In this document: positions 1-7,580 of the stretch, piece by piece | Position numbering within the stretch: the first letter of the stretch is position 1 | How the letters are laid out: each line of letters starts with the position of its first letter | Assembly (NCBI GenBank): GCA_015065505.1 | Contig: SVQE01000017.1 | Span: forward strand, 1 to 40,386 | Direction of reading: 5' to 3' | Source of the DNA: Oscillospiraceae bacterium | Lineage (GTDB): Bacteria > Bacillota > Clostridia > Oscillospirales > Acutalibacteraceae | Length of the DNA stretch: 40,386 nucleotides | Made by a program: the position numbers and the translations under genes | Notes under the pieces: generated by a model | Databases searched by the model: none | The model's input: the letters and a program-made list of their open reading frames with translations, nothing else | What the model was told of the DNA's origin: nothing

Positions 1-75
1 CCGAGCATTTTTAACGCAGTATTTCGCTAAAAGATGCATTTTTAGGCTATCAAATCCCTAAGTCGCCCACCCTAA
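1..75. repeat. 75-bp repeat, inverted copy of 38157-38231
   Basis: These 75 bases are the reverse complement of 38157-38231 with one mismatch, at position 21. The copy continues off the left edge of the window. A shorter piece (TTTAACGCAGTATTT) recurs near 40351. The block contains no ORF. It belongs to a family of modular intergenic repeats in this genome, and similarity stops right after the CCCTAA at 70-75. Confidence 0.85.
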
Positions 76-173
76 AGTCCAGATATTTTTGTTTCTGTTT
101 TCCGCCTTTTTATTGTTATAGGACAGGATTATTACCCAGGGCTTGTTAAGAATATTACCTACTCTTGTGCACA

Positions 174-206
174 AAGAAATGCGGAGCAGAATTTCTGCTC
201 CGTTTC
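174..206 (-). terminator. Rho-independent terminator of the PP2C/HAD operon
   Basis: A GCGGAGCAG / CTGCTCCG stem with an AATTT loop is flanked by A-rich and T-rich arms. On the minus strand it follows the HAD stop codon at once and ends in a TTTC/TTTG tract. It is the likely end of the operon that starts at the promoter near 6100. Confidence 0.75.
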
Positions 207-207
207 T

Positions 208-1311
208 TTATTTTCTTGTTACCTTATCACCGTAAATGGTTTTCCAGTCGTTTTTCATTGAAATTGCTGTCCAGCCGTTTTCTTTGCAGCTGTTTGCCAT
301 TTTCTCTGCTTTTTCGGGATTGCCGTTCTCGCGCTCGGTATCGTCACAGCAAAGCATAAATGCTTTTGCCTTATACTTGTTATTGTTGATTGTATATTCA
401 GCCATACTTGAATCGCTGCCGCTGTTTCCGAATGAAAGCACGGGCTGTTTTCCGATTTCCTGCTGAATAACCGTAACCTTGTTCATATCAAGGTTTTTGA
501 TGATAAATTCACCGCCCATTACAAGCTGGTCGTCATCATCAAACTGATAATCAAGTCCGTCGGTATCGCCCTGGTCGGTTGCTACCATTGATTCATCGGA
601 ACCGATTAACTGTCTGTCGGGAAGCTCAAGCGGAGATGACTTTACTAAGCCTCTTACAATAAATCTGTCTGTTCCGCTTACAACATAAACCGTGAAATCG
701 TTCTGCTTAAGAAGCTCTATTACCTCAAGCATCGGTTTATAAAACGCCTCTCCCCTTGTCATATTGTTATAACCTGCTGTGGGAGTTTTGGCGTACTCAG
801 CAACATAATCAATATATTCCTCGGGAGTTAAGCCCTTGAACGCCGAGGCAACTGCCTTGCCGTGCTTCACCATTAAATCCTCCGGTGAAACTCCCGTATC
901 CATATACTGCTTAACCTCTGCCGCAACCTCTTTTTCAAAATCGCTTGCCTTATCCTTATAATCGGGGTCTTCCATAACACGATGATAAAAAATACAGTGG
1001 TCAAAATATACGGGGTCCGTTTCGCAGGCAAGAGTTCCGTCAAGGTCGAAAACAGCAATTCTGTCCTCAACGGGAATAAAATCCTTGCCGTCCTTGGTGG
1101 TAACAGCCTTAACATAATCAATAAGCTCTTTTTTTGCAGCGGCGTCGTCGTTCCATAAAGACAGAGCTGCCTGCTTTGTTTCGGTAACGGCTTCCGGCGC
1201 TTTTTCACCTTTGCGGTAAACTATATAAAGCGTGCTTACCGCAATCAAAGCACATGCGAGTATCAGAGAAATTATTTTCCAGATAAATGAGTTACTTTTA
1301 GCTTTTTCCAT
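208..1311 (-). CDS. membrane-anchored HAD-superfamily phosphatase
   Basis: This 367-residue protein has an N-terminal hydrophobic segment (about residues 10-32) that should anchor it with the catalytic part outside the membrane. HAD motif I is DLDGT at about 89-93, with nucleophile Asp89 and acid/base Asp91. Motif II is the VVSGTDRF stretch and motif IV the GNSGSDSS stretch. The family hydrolyses phosphoesters on small molecules or proteins; the substrate cannot be read from the sequence. The start at 1311 is chosen because GGGAG lies just upstream; a longer reading from 1347 would run through the upstream gene's end. It is the last gene of the operon, 19 bases after the LURP-one-like gene and before a strong terminator. 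Confidence 0.85.
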   Translation of the reverse strand: MEKAKSNSFIWKIISLILACALIAVSTLYIVYRKGEKAPEAVTETKQAALSLWNDDAAAKKELIDYVKAVTTKDGKDFIPVEDRIAVFDLDGTLACETDPVYFDHCIFYHRVMEDPDYKDKASDFEKEVAAEVKQYMDTGVSPEDLMVKHGKAVASAFKGLTPEEYIDYVAEYAKTPTAGYNNMTRGEAFYKPMLEVIELLKQNDFTVYVVSGTDRFIVRGLVKSSPLELPDRQLIGSDESMVATDQGDTDGLDYQFDDDDQLVMGGEFIIKNLDMNKVTVIQQEIGKQPVLSFGNSGSDSSMAEYTINNNKYKAKAFMLCCDDTERENGNPEKAEKMANSCKENGWTAISMKNDWKTIYGDKVTRK

Positions 1312-1330
1312 TATTTTTTCTCCCTTCAAA

Positions 1331-1804
1331 TCAGTTATTCTGAGCATCCATCACTGCGTCGATAGCAAGAACAACTGCCATAGCGAGGATTTCGTTTTTC
1401 TCATCGGGAATATCAAGTTCGAAAGAATCGCCCCATGACATCCATTTTTTATGAATTGAAACTATGATTCTGTCCGAATCAACTATATCATAGTTATGGC
1501 TTAAGAAATCTCCTTTAACCTCCCAGCCGGGACCTTCAATAAGGTACTTGGGCTTAAACATTGTAATCTTCTTTTTTATAACCGCCACTTCTTCTCCGTT
1601 CATTTCAACGCAGAATTTCGGCATAAAGGAAACGACCTTCTCATTTATAAATGCAAGTTCAGTACCGTTTTTGTCGTAAACGCGAAGCTTTTTGCCGATT
1701 GAAATAGCCTTTCCTTCAACGAAATATTTGTCTTCGCCGTTTGAATCTTTTACGCTGAATTTGTCTTTCCAAGAAAAAACTTTTTGTTTCATATAAAGCT
1801 GCAT
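1331..1804 (-). CDS. LURP-one-related (LOR/YxjI-type) protein
   Basis: This 157-residue protein has no signal peptide. It is a series of short beta strands with the pattern typical of LURP-one-related/Tubby-C-like proteins: SVKDSNGEDKYFVEGKA, LRVYDKNG, then a K-rich turn, and a C-terminal hydrophobic helix around LAMAVVLAIDAVMDAQ. The fold resembles the membrane-tethering Tubby C-domain, but the role of bacterial members is not established. GGAGA lies 8 bases before the ATG. It sits between the dipeptidase and the HAD gene in one direction, so it is probably cotranscribed. Confidence 0.75.
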   Translation of the reverse strand: MQLYMKQKVFSWKDKFSVKDSNGEDKYFVEGKAISIGKKLRVYDKNGTELAFINEKVVSFMPKFCVEMNGEEVAVIKKKITMFKPKYLIEGPGWEVKGDFLSHNYDIVDSDRIIVSIHKKWMSWGDSFELDIPDEKNEILAMAVVLAIDAVMDAQNN

Positions 1805-1899
1805 AATTTTTCTCCTTTATAAAACTTCAAATGCGGTACGTCATATATAAGCTTGTGTAAGTATACAAACTTTACTTTATCCGCAATAATTTCATCTTA

Positions 1900-2559
1900 T
1901 TATCTTTTTAACACTTCAGTTGATACGGGGAAATCGAAATATGTTTCGGGATATGGCTCATTTTTCAGCGTGAAATGCCACCATTCGCAATCAATCGGCT
2001 CAAAGCCGTTTCTGAGCATAATATTTCTTAAAAACATTCTGTTTTCATACTGCTCTTCGGTTATTCCCTTATAGTCGGGATGCGAAACCTCGCTGAAATA
2101 ATCGAACGGACTTCCCATATCAAGCTCTTTGCCCGTTGCCATATCGAGAAGCGTTAAATCAATAGTGCTTCCGCGGCTGTGGCTTGAACGGCTTGCAATA
2201 TATCCAAGCTCAAAGAGCGATTGCTTTTCGAGGTCGGGATAGAAAAACGGTTTTGTTCTTAAATCCAAATCCTCAATTCCCCAGAGCACAAAATGCTTAA
2301 CAGCTCTTGCAGGACGGTATGCATCAAAAACCTTAAGACGATAGCCCGAAACATTTGCCTCGTTGCTTACCGCCTTCAGCGCTCTTGCAGCTTCCGCCGT
2401 TATTATTGCACAGGGCTGCTCGTAGCCGTCTATTCTGTCGCCGACAAAATTATATGTTGAGAAATATCTTATTTCCTGAATTATTGAAGGAACATAATCC
2501 GAAAGCAAAACAAAGCCCGAAGTATCAAGCTCGGCATTTCGCTTATAATCAATTGCCAT
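1900..2559 (-). CDS. D-alanyl-D-alanine dipeptidase (VanX/DdpX family, M15D)
   Basis: This zinc peptidase of 219 residues should cleave D-Ala-D-Ala. The M15D signature is complete: SSHSRGSTIDLTL supplies zinc ligands His127 and Asp134, and CEWWHFT supplies catalytic Glu192 and zinc ligand His195. The YRP at 81-83 matches the substrate-site arginine. No signal peptide is visible, so it is probably cytoplasmic, as VanX is. No VanH or VanA homologue lies nearby, so a cell-wall turnover or nutrient role is likelier than glycopeptide resistance. Its ATG lies 11 bases inside the end of the PP2C gene, which implies translational coupling. Confidence 0.88.
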   Translation of the reverse strand: MAIDYKRNAELDTSGFVLLSDYVPSIIQEIRYFSTYNFVGDRIDGYEQPCAIITAEAARALKAVSNEANVSGYRLKVFDAYRPARAVKHFVLWGIEDLDLRTKPFFYPDLEKQSLFELGYIASRSSHSRGSTIDLTLLDMATGKELDMGSPFDYFSEVSHPDYKGITEEQYENRMFLRNIMLRNGFEPIDCEWWHFTLKNEPYPETYFDFPVSTEVLKR

Positions 2560-4603
2560 TTACATCCTCCGCATAATCTTTGGTAAGCGTTAAAATATTT
2601 TTTCCTTCTTTGAAATCATATGTAACGCTTGTCATATTCTTTTTAACAAGGTAAATTCCCAGACCGCCGATTTTCCTTTTTTCAGCGGAAAGACCTATAT
2701 CGGGGTCGGGCTTTTTAAGCGGATTGTAAGGAACACCGCCATCCTCAAATATAATTGTGAGTATGCCGTCTTTAACGCCTGCGCTGATTTTTGCGTCGCC
2801 CGTTTCATCGCCGTAGGCATAATTTGCAATGTTTACAAATATTTCCTCAACCGATAAATCAACCTTCATACGCGATTTCATCGGGCAGCAGCTTTCCTCA
2901 AGAATATCGTCAACAAATTCCATAACCTTATCAAGATTATCGTTGCTGGCTTTAAGAGTTAATGTTTTTAAATAGCTTGTTTTCTTAAGCTCAACGCAAA
3001 GCATTGTTAAATCGTCGAACTGCGGCGCATCGCCGACAAATTCATTAACGCTTTCATTAATTCCGTTAAGAATTCCCTTAGGGGATTCATCCTTATATTT
3101 ATTGAGCGCTTCAATCATTCTTTCAATTCCGAACATCTGCTCATCCGCCGTTGTTGCTTCGGGAATTCCGTCGGTATAAATAAAGAGCTTATCGCCCTCG
3201 CCGAGGCGGAATTCATAATTTCTGTATTTAACCGATTCCATAGCGCCTATAACAAGGCCGTGGGTTTCATTGATGATTTCAAAGCCCTCGCCCTTGCGGT
3301 ATATTGCAGGGTCGTCGTGGCCTGCATTTGTTGCAATAACCTTGCCCGTTGAAATTTCAATAATTCCGAGCCAAACGGTTACAAACATATCGGCTTGATT
3401 ATGCTTGCAGATTCTGTCGTTGATATATTCAAGAATCTCTGCAGGCGTTCCGCCCGAGCGCGTTCTTTCGGTTATGAGAATATTTGAAACCATCATAAAC
3501 AGCGCGGCAGGTATTCCCTTGCCCGATACATCTGCAATCAAAACTGCAAGATGGTCTTCGTCAATAAGGAAGAAATTATAAAAATCTCCGCCAACCGCTT
3601 TTGCAGGCGTCATAGATGCATAAACATCAAAATCGCTTCTGTCAGGGAATGCAGGGAAGGTATTCGGAACAGAGTTTTCCTGTATAGTGCTTGCGATTGA
3701 AAGCTCTGCGGTTATACGCTCTCTTTCACCCGTTATGGTTGTTAAATGATTGATATAGCTTATCATATCCTTGCCCATTTTTTCAATGGAGGAGGAAAGG
3801 TCCGCTATTTCTTTAATTGAACCAACATCCTGAAGCTTGTGTATTTCCAAATCGCCCTTTGAAAAGCGCGCAGCTTCCTCTGAAATCTTTTTGATCGGAA
3901 CAACAAAATTCTTTTTGTTATTTTTAAGAACGAGGACTGCCGCAATAATTGAAAATACCGTTGCAAGCGAGGCAATAACGCCTAAATAAATCAGAATTCG
4001 GTTTCTGAAAGCGCTCATCGGACGCTGCATACAAAGAATGCCGACAACCTCGCCCTTTGAATTGTGAACGGGAACAAGAGTTGTTATATGCTGCTTTTTG
4101 CCGTCCGTTATACGCAGGCGGTAAACGGTTTCATATTTTGAACCGTCCTCATAAATTGCCTTATATTTTTCGCGGTAGGTGTTGTTTGTTGTATCTCTTT
4201 CGTGACCGAGCTCCCACTCATCATAATCAGTATCGTCAACCTCGTTGTAAACGGTGTTATAAAGGCATCTGAAATGCCCGTAGTCGCTCTGGTCAACAAC
4301 AATAACATAAATCAGCGAAACATAAATTTTTCGGCAATAAACCTCAAGCAGCTCTTTGTTTCTGCGATAGTTTTCGTCCTCACCCTCGGCAAGATATTTT
4401 TCAAGATTATCTCCGTCAATAATCGCAGCCGCAGTATCAGCCATACGGTAGGTTGACTCTGCATAGTCCTTTTTCAGAGCATCCGCATATCCGAGCGAAC
4501 CGCAAATGCTTACAAGAATACTGAACAGAACGAGCATTGAGATAATGCCGTTAATAATACTTGCAGAAAGAGAGATTTGCCTTTTTTTCTTTTTAATTTT
4601 CAT
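2549..4603 (-). CDS. membrane sensor PP2C (SpoIIE/RsbU-type) phosphatase with C-terminal RsbW-like ATPase domain
   Basis: Domains of this 684-residue protein in order: TM helix (about 13-35), extracytoplasmic sensor region, second TM (about 203-226), HAMP-like linker, PP2C domain (about 320-540), and a GHKL ATPase domain (about 560-684). PP2C metal motifs are visible as GGDFYNFF, ADVSGKG, IYTDGI and FDDLTML. The ATPase part shows EEIFVNIANYAY and GGLGIYLVKK. Known relatives dephosphorylate a STAS protein, while the RsbW-like part phosphorylates it or binds a sigma factor. Here both opposing activities sit in one chain, directly downstream of the STAS gene (4-base gap). The natural target is the STAS protein at 4608-4904 and perhaps the STAS domain at 4916-6049. 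Confidence 0.9.
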   Translation of the reverse strand: MKIKKKKRQISLSASIINGIISMLVLFSILVSICGSLGYADALKKDYAESTYRMADTAAAIIDGDNLEKYLAEGEDENYRRNKELLEVYCRKIYVSLIYVIVVDQSDYGHFRCLYNTVYNEVDDTDYDEWELGHERDTTNNTYREKYKAIYEDGSKYETVYRLRITDGKKQHITTLVPVHNSKGEVVGILCMQRPMSAFRNRILIYLGVIASLATVFSIIAAVLVLKNNKKNFVVPIKKISEEAARFSKGDLEIHKLQDVGSIKEIADLSSSIEKMGKDMISYINHLTTITGERERITAELSIASTIQENSVPNTFPAFPDRSDFDVYASMTPAKAVGGDFYNFFLIDEDHLAVLIADVSGKGIPAALFMMVSNILITERTRSGGTPAEILEYINDRICKHNQADMFVTVWLGIIEISTGKVIATNAGHDDPAIYRKGEGFEIINETHGLVIGAMESVKYRNYEFRLGEGDKLFIYTDGIPEATTADEQMFGIERMIEALNKYKDESPKGILNGINESVNEFVGDAPQFDDLTMLCVELKKTSYLKTLTLKASNDNLDKVMEFVDDILEESCCPMKSRMKVDLSVEEIFVNIANYAYGDETGDAKISAGVKDGILTIIFEDGGVPYNPLKKPDPDIGLSAEKRKIGGLGIYLVKKNMTSVTYDFKEGKNILTLTKDYAEDVNGN

Positions 4604-4607
4604 ATTT

Positions 4608-4904
4608 TTATTCGATTGTTAATATATCCGAAAATCCGGTCATTTCAAATATTTCCATAACATCCTCGGAAACATTGATAACCTTCATTGAGCCCTGCTG
4701 ATTCATAAGCTTCTGTGCCTTAAGAAAAACACGAAGCCCCGATGATGAGGTATAGCTCATTTCTTTTAAATCAAGAACAAGCTCTGTTATGCCGTTTGCA
4801 TTATCAAAGATTTCTTTTTCAAGCTCGGGTGCTGTTGTTGTGTCAACTCTGCCCGAAACAGCAATGGTAAGCTTTGAGTTTTCAGTATTTTTTGTAATAG
4901 TCAT
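4608..4904 (-). CDS. SpoIIAA-like anti-anti-sigma factor (STAS domain)
   Basis: The protein is a single STAS domain of 98 residues, the usual length. The segment SYTSSSGLRVFL aligns with the SpoIIAA phosphorylation loop, so Ser54 is the likely phospho-acceptor. When unphosphorylated such proteins bind the partner kinase/anti-sigma factor. It lies between the STAS-kinase fusion (11 bases) and the PP2C/ATPase protein (4 bases), with GGAGAG before the ATG. No sigma factor gene is present in the window, so the output of the switch is unknown. Confidence 0.9.
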   Translation of the reverse strand: MTITKNTENSKLTIAVSGRVDTTTAPELEKEIFDNANGITELVLDLKEMSYTSSSGLRVFLKAQKLMNQQGSMKVINVSEDVMEIFEMTGFSDILTIE

Positions 4905-4915
4905 AGTGCTCTCTC

Positions 4916-6049
4916 CTAAAAATATAATTTATCCACATCGGGAACATTATTGATAAGATAGTTCTTGCAGAATTCAGCTTCCTGCTTGTGAATTTCGGTT
5001 GTGCCGCGTCTTGTTTTCCATCTGAAAATTCTTGCGTAGCTGATTACCTCAGCCATTTTCTTAATGCTTTCAACCTTTTCCTGAGGCTCGCCTTCAAAGT
5101 AATACTTTATTGTGTAATCCCAGAAATCAAGGCACTGCTGTCTTGTTATGCCGAGGAACTGCGCGCCGTTTTCTTTATCAACACAGCTGAAGCCGATATA
5201 TGCAGCGAAGATTGCCGCAAATTCGAAAATCGGATGTCCCATTGAAAGGGTGTCCATATCAATAAGCAGGTTTTCGCCGTTTTGCTGCATTATGTTCTTA
5301 ATATGGAAATCGCCGTGAAGCATACTGTTTGTTTCGGGAATATCGTTAAACAGCTTAAGAAGCTTTGTTCCGATTTCCTCGGGAAGATAATCAACATCAA
5401 ATTCAGCCCATACCAAAGCTTCCTTCTTTTTGCTCGGAAGCTCGCCGTCCTTAAGAATTGTTGAATGAATTGTTTTAAGGATTTTAACGCTTTCTTTTGC
5501 AAGCTCTTCAACGCTTACACCCTCATTTAAAAGCTTTGCAAAGGATTTTGCGTTAAGAAGCTCGAAAACAGAGCCGTATAAATCGCCGACCTGAACAACA
5601 TCATAGGGAATGGCTGTTGGTATACCCATAACGAAAGCCTTGCGCGCAAGCTCTCTTTCATTATGGATTTCCTCAAGTGAATCGGGGCTCTTATAAACCT
5701 TAACGATGGTATCGGGATCTGTGCGGTAAACAATTCCGTTTGCGCCCTCGCCGATAACCTCGCAGCCCTCAACCGAAAGCTTTCTGTAGGCTTTTGAAAT
5801 ATCCATCATTTCGGTAAAGCCGGTCATATCAAAGATTTCATAAACATCGCTCTGACAGTTTATAACCTTTGTTTCGGGGTTAGCCTTTTTCAGACGAAGA
5901 ATAACGCGCAGCCCTGCACTTGAAATATAATCAAGCTCTGAAGCGTCAAGGATAATCTCGCCGCTGTAATCCCCTATCTGCTCGTTGATATAGTTTTCTG
6001 TTTGAGATGCGTTTGAAGAATCAATTCTTCCCTTCAATTTAATAGTCAT
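4916..6049 (-). CDS. STAS domain fused to an aminoglycoside-phosphotransferase-like kinase
   Basis: This 377-residue protein has an N-terminal STAS domain (about 1-90, loop DYISSAGLRVIL with Ser43/44) and a C-terminal APH/choline-kinase-like domain (about 95-350). Kinase landmarks are a glycine-rich loop GEGANGIVY, Lys117 in IVKVYK, the catalytic loop HGDFHIKN (245-252) and the metal-binding IDMD (263-266), so it looks catalytically intact. It resembles the STAS-phosphotransferase architecture I associate with TIGR02172-type proteins. The start at 6049 is set by AAGGAG 7 bases upstream. As first gene of a partner-switching operon it may phosphorylate STAS proteins or a small molecule; antibiotic resistance is not implied. 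Confidence 0.85.
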   Translation of the reverse strand: MTIKLKGRIDSSNASQTENYINEQIGDYSGEIILDASELDYISSAGLRVILRLKKANPETKVINCQSDVYEIFDMTGFTEMMDISKAYRKLSVEGCEVIGEGANGIVYRTDPDTIVKVYKSPDSLEEIHNERELARKAFVMGIPTAIPYDVVQVGDLYGSVFELLNAKSFAKLLNEGVSVEELAKESVKILKTIHSTILKDGELPSKKKEALVWAEFDVDYLPEEIGTKLLKLFNDIPETNSMLHGDFHIKNIMQQNGENLLIDMDTLSMGHPIFEFAAIFAAYIGFSCVDKENGAQFLGITRQQCLDFWDYTIKYYFEGEPQEKVESIKKMAEVISYARIFRWKTRRGTTEIHKQEAEFCKNYLINNVPDVDKLYF

Positions 6050-6098
6050 AAGCCGCTCCTTAATAAATAAAAACATTTATTTGTATTAACAATAAAGT

Positions 6099-6127
6099 AT
6101 TATAGCATAACTTTTTTACTAATACAA
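6099..6127 (-). promoter_or_regulatory. promoter of the STAS/PP2C operon
   Basis: Read on the minus strand there is TTGTAT, a 17-base spacer and a perfect TATAAT. It lies 50 bases before the start codon at 6049 and just past the terminator of the preceding unit, so the operon 6049-208 has its own sigma-A-type promoter. Confidence 0.75.
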
Positions 6128-6133
6128 GAAAAA

Positions 6134-6157
6134 ACGGGGCTGCTTTTTTGCAACCCC
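6134..6157 (-). terminator. terminator after the DUF3592 gene
   Basis: On the minus strand GGGGTTGC pairs with GCAGCCCC (one G-T pair) around an AAAAAA loop, followed by a T-rich tract. It separates the L,D-transpeptidase/DUF3592 unit from the STAS operon. Confidence 0.75.
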
Positions 6158-6195
6158 ACAATATTTTTTCAAAAATGCTTTTAAGCTGCTTAATT

Positions 6196-6612
6196 CTATC
6201 TTCCCATCAACGCTTTAATAACAAGAAATATGCCGACAATCAGCAGCAAAGCGCCCACGCCGATTATTATTGCAGCGGTTTTACTGATATCCTTTTCCGA
6301 TATTTTTTCGGGATTCTTTGACTGATACAAAATTTCAACAGTGTCGCCAACCTTCATGGAATCTTCCGATACGGGTGATTCAACATGTTCATATTTTACA
6401 CCGTTGATTTCATAGTCGATATAGAAGGTTTTAACAAGATGGTCGCTTCCGTCACCGTCTGATTCCCAGCTTTCTTCAACATCAACGATAGTTGCAGTAA
6501 CGCTTGAATCATATAAATGCTTTGTTGAAAGACTGTAAATTCCGTAAGCAATAAGTGCAATACCGATAACAACGGCAATTACTGAAAAGATAATTTTTTT
6601 GAGTTTTTCCAT
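6196..6612 (-). CDS. DUF3592-type two-TM membrane protein
   Basis: This 138-residue protein has an N-terminal TM (about 6-28), a central extracytoplasmic beta-rich part and a C-terminal TM (about 112-134). The centre contains VTATIVDVEESWES and FYIDYEINGVKYEH, then VGDTVEILYQSKNPEKI, the usual pattern of DUF3592 proteins (a mu-transferase/OB-like small fold). Function is not known. GGGAG precedes the ATG. It follows the L,D-transpeptidase by 27 bases with no terminator between, so the two are probably one transcript. Confidence 0.75.
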   Translation of the reverse strand: MEKLKKIIFSVIAVVIGIALIAYGIYSLSTKHLYDSSVTATIVDVEESWESDGDGSDHLVKTFYIDYEINGVKYEHVESPVSEDSMKVGDTVEILYQSKNPEKISEKDISKTAAIIIGVGALLLIVGIFLVIKALMGR

Positions 6613-6639
6613 AATTATTCTCCCTGTTTTTGTGTTGAG

Positions 6640-7410
6640 TTAATAAATTGTTACTGCTGTTCCCGGTGTTACGGTCTGAAGTATTTTAACCATACTTTCC
6701 TCAGAAACCGCAACGCATCCCCCTGTGGGATAATCAGGCTCCTTCCAGCAGTGAAGGAAAATAGCGTTGCCTGCATATGGCGCGCCAGCCTTGTTGTAGC
6801 CCATATCAAGGAAATATGCGTATCTTATGGGATAATCCATAAGATGCTCATCCTCTGAATAATCGTTATTGGGGTCATCCTTTTTATTGAGAAGCGTGTT
6901 GTACTTCTTGCCGTTTGAGCCCGTTGCACACCAATACATATCATCGGTAACCTTTGTAAACGGAACCTTGCTGCCCGGGTCGTCCTTAATACCGTATGCC
7001 TGACCGATTTCCCATGTGCCAAGCGGAGTTTTTGTGTCGCCCTCGGACTGTTTGCCCGGACCGTTTTTACCTACAAGCGCTTCACAGTTGAACACCTTTT
7101 CATATTTGCCGCCCTTTGCCTGATAAACGGTCAGTTCAGCGTGATAATCGCCGTCAACGGCAGTTTTAACACCTATGCGGTATTCGCCGTCACGCTCGGT
7201 TGAAATCGGCTGACCGAACAGAGTCTTTTCAACCTCATCCTGTGATATGATGTTCTTGTACAGCTTGTAATTATCCACTACATCCTGATACTTTGCGTTT
7301 GCTGCTTCAATCTTCTTTTGAGAATCTGTGCAAATGTAAACCAGTGAGCCTGCAAGAACGAGAATGATTACTGCCATAACGGCAATAATTGATTTTGCTT
7401 TTTTATTCAT
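6640..7410 (-). CDS. L,D-transpeptidase (YkuD domain), secreted/anchored
   Basis: This 256-residue protein has an N-terminal hydrophobic segment (about 6-26), a linker with coiled-coil character and a C-terminal YkuD domain (about 85-256). The catalytic signature is HCWKEPDYPTGGCVAVSEES, with His220 and the nucleophile Cys232. Such enzymes make 3-3 peptidoglycan cross-links or attach proteins to the wall. The conserved LGTWEIGQAYG region matches the family's TPxGxF strand. The ATG at 7410 is preceded by GGAGG. It acts outside the membrane, beside an otherwise wall-related set (the D-Ala-D-Ala dipeptidase lies in the next operon). Confidence 0.88.
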   Translation of the reverse strand: MNKKAKSIIAVMAVIILVLAGSLVYICTDSQKKIEAANAKYQDVVDNYKLYKNIISQDEVEKTLFGQPISTERDGEYRIGVKTAVDGDYHAELTVYQAKGGKYEKVFNCEALVGKNGPGKQSEGDTKTPLGTWEIGQAYGIKDDPGSKVPFTKVTDDMYWCATGSNGKKYNTLLNKKDDPNNDYSEDEHLMDYPIRYAYFLDMGYNKAGAPYAGNAIFLHCWKEPDYPTGGCVAVSEESMVKILQTVTPGTAVTIY

Positions 7411-7515
7411 AAATATTGCCTCCATTAATAATTTATATTATTGCGTTTTACTATGCAACTGCCAATGCTGCTTTCAGCAGAAAAAGGCGGTTTTACATAT
7501 TAGCTTTGCATATTA

Positions 7516-7544
7516 AATTTATCACACATACGTTTATAGGTCAA
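7516..7544 (-). promoter_or_regulatory. promoter of the L,D-transpeptidase unit
   Basis: On the minus strand there is TTGACC, a 17-base spacer and TAAATT. The predicted 5' leader is about 95 bases and contains a short TGCTG/CAGCA hairpin, but I see no known riboswitch in it. Confidence 0.65.
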
Positions 7545-7554
7545 GATATTTAGT

Positions 7555-7580
7555 AACAAAAAATCGCGCTGTTTTTTGTT
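7555..7580 (-). terminator. terminator of the GTPase-nuclease gene
   Basis: The arms AACAAAAAA and TTTTTTGTT surround a GC-rich loop and overlap the stop codon of the TetM-like gene. The A/T stem could work as a terminator on the minus strand. Confidence 0.5.

Noticed and set aside
1900-2559. Part of a vancomycin-resistance cluster
   Set aside because: No vanH, vanA/B ligase or vanRS lie beside the VanX-like gene.
4916-6049. Aminoglycoside resistance phosphotransferase
   Set aside because: The fold is APH-like but the STAS fusion and partner-switch neighbours point to signalling.
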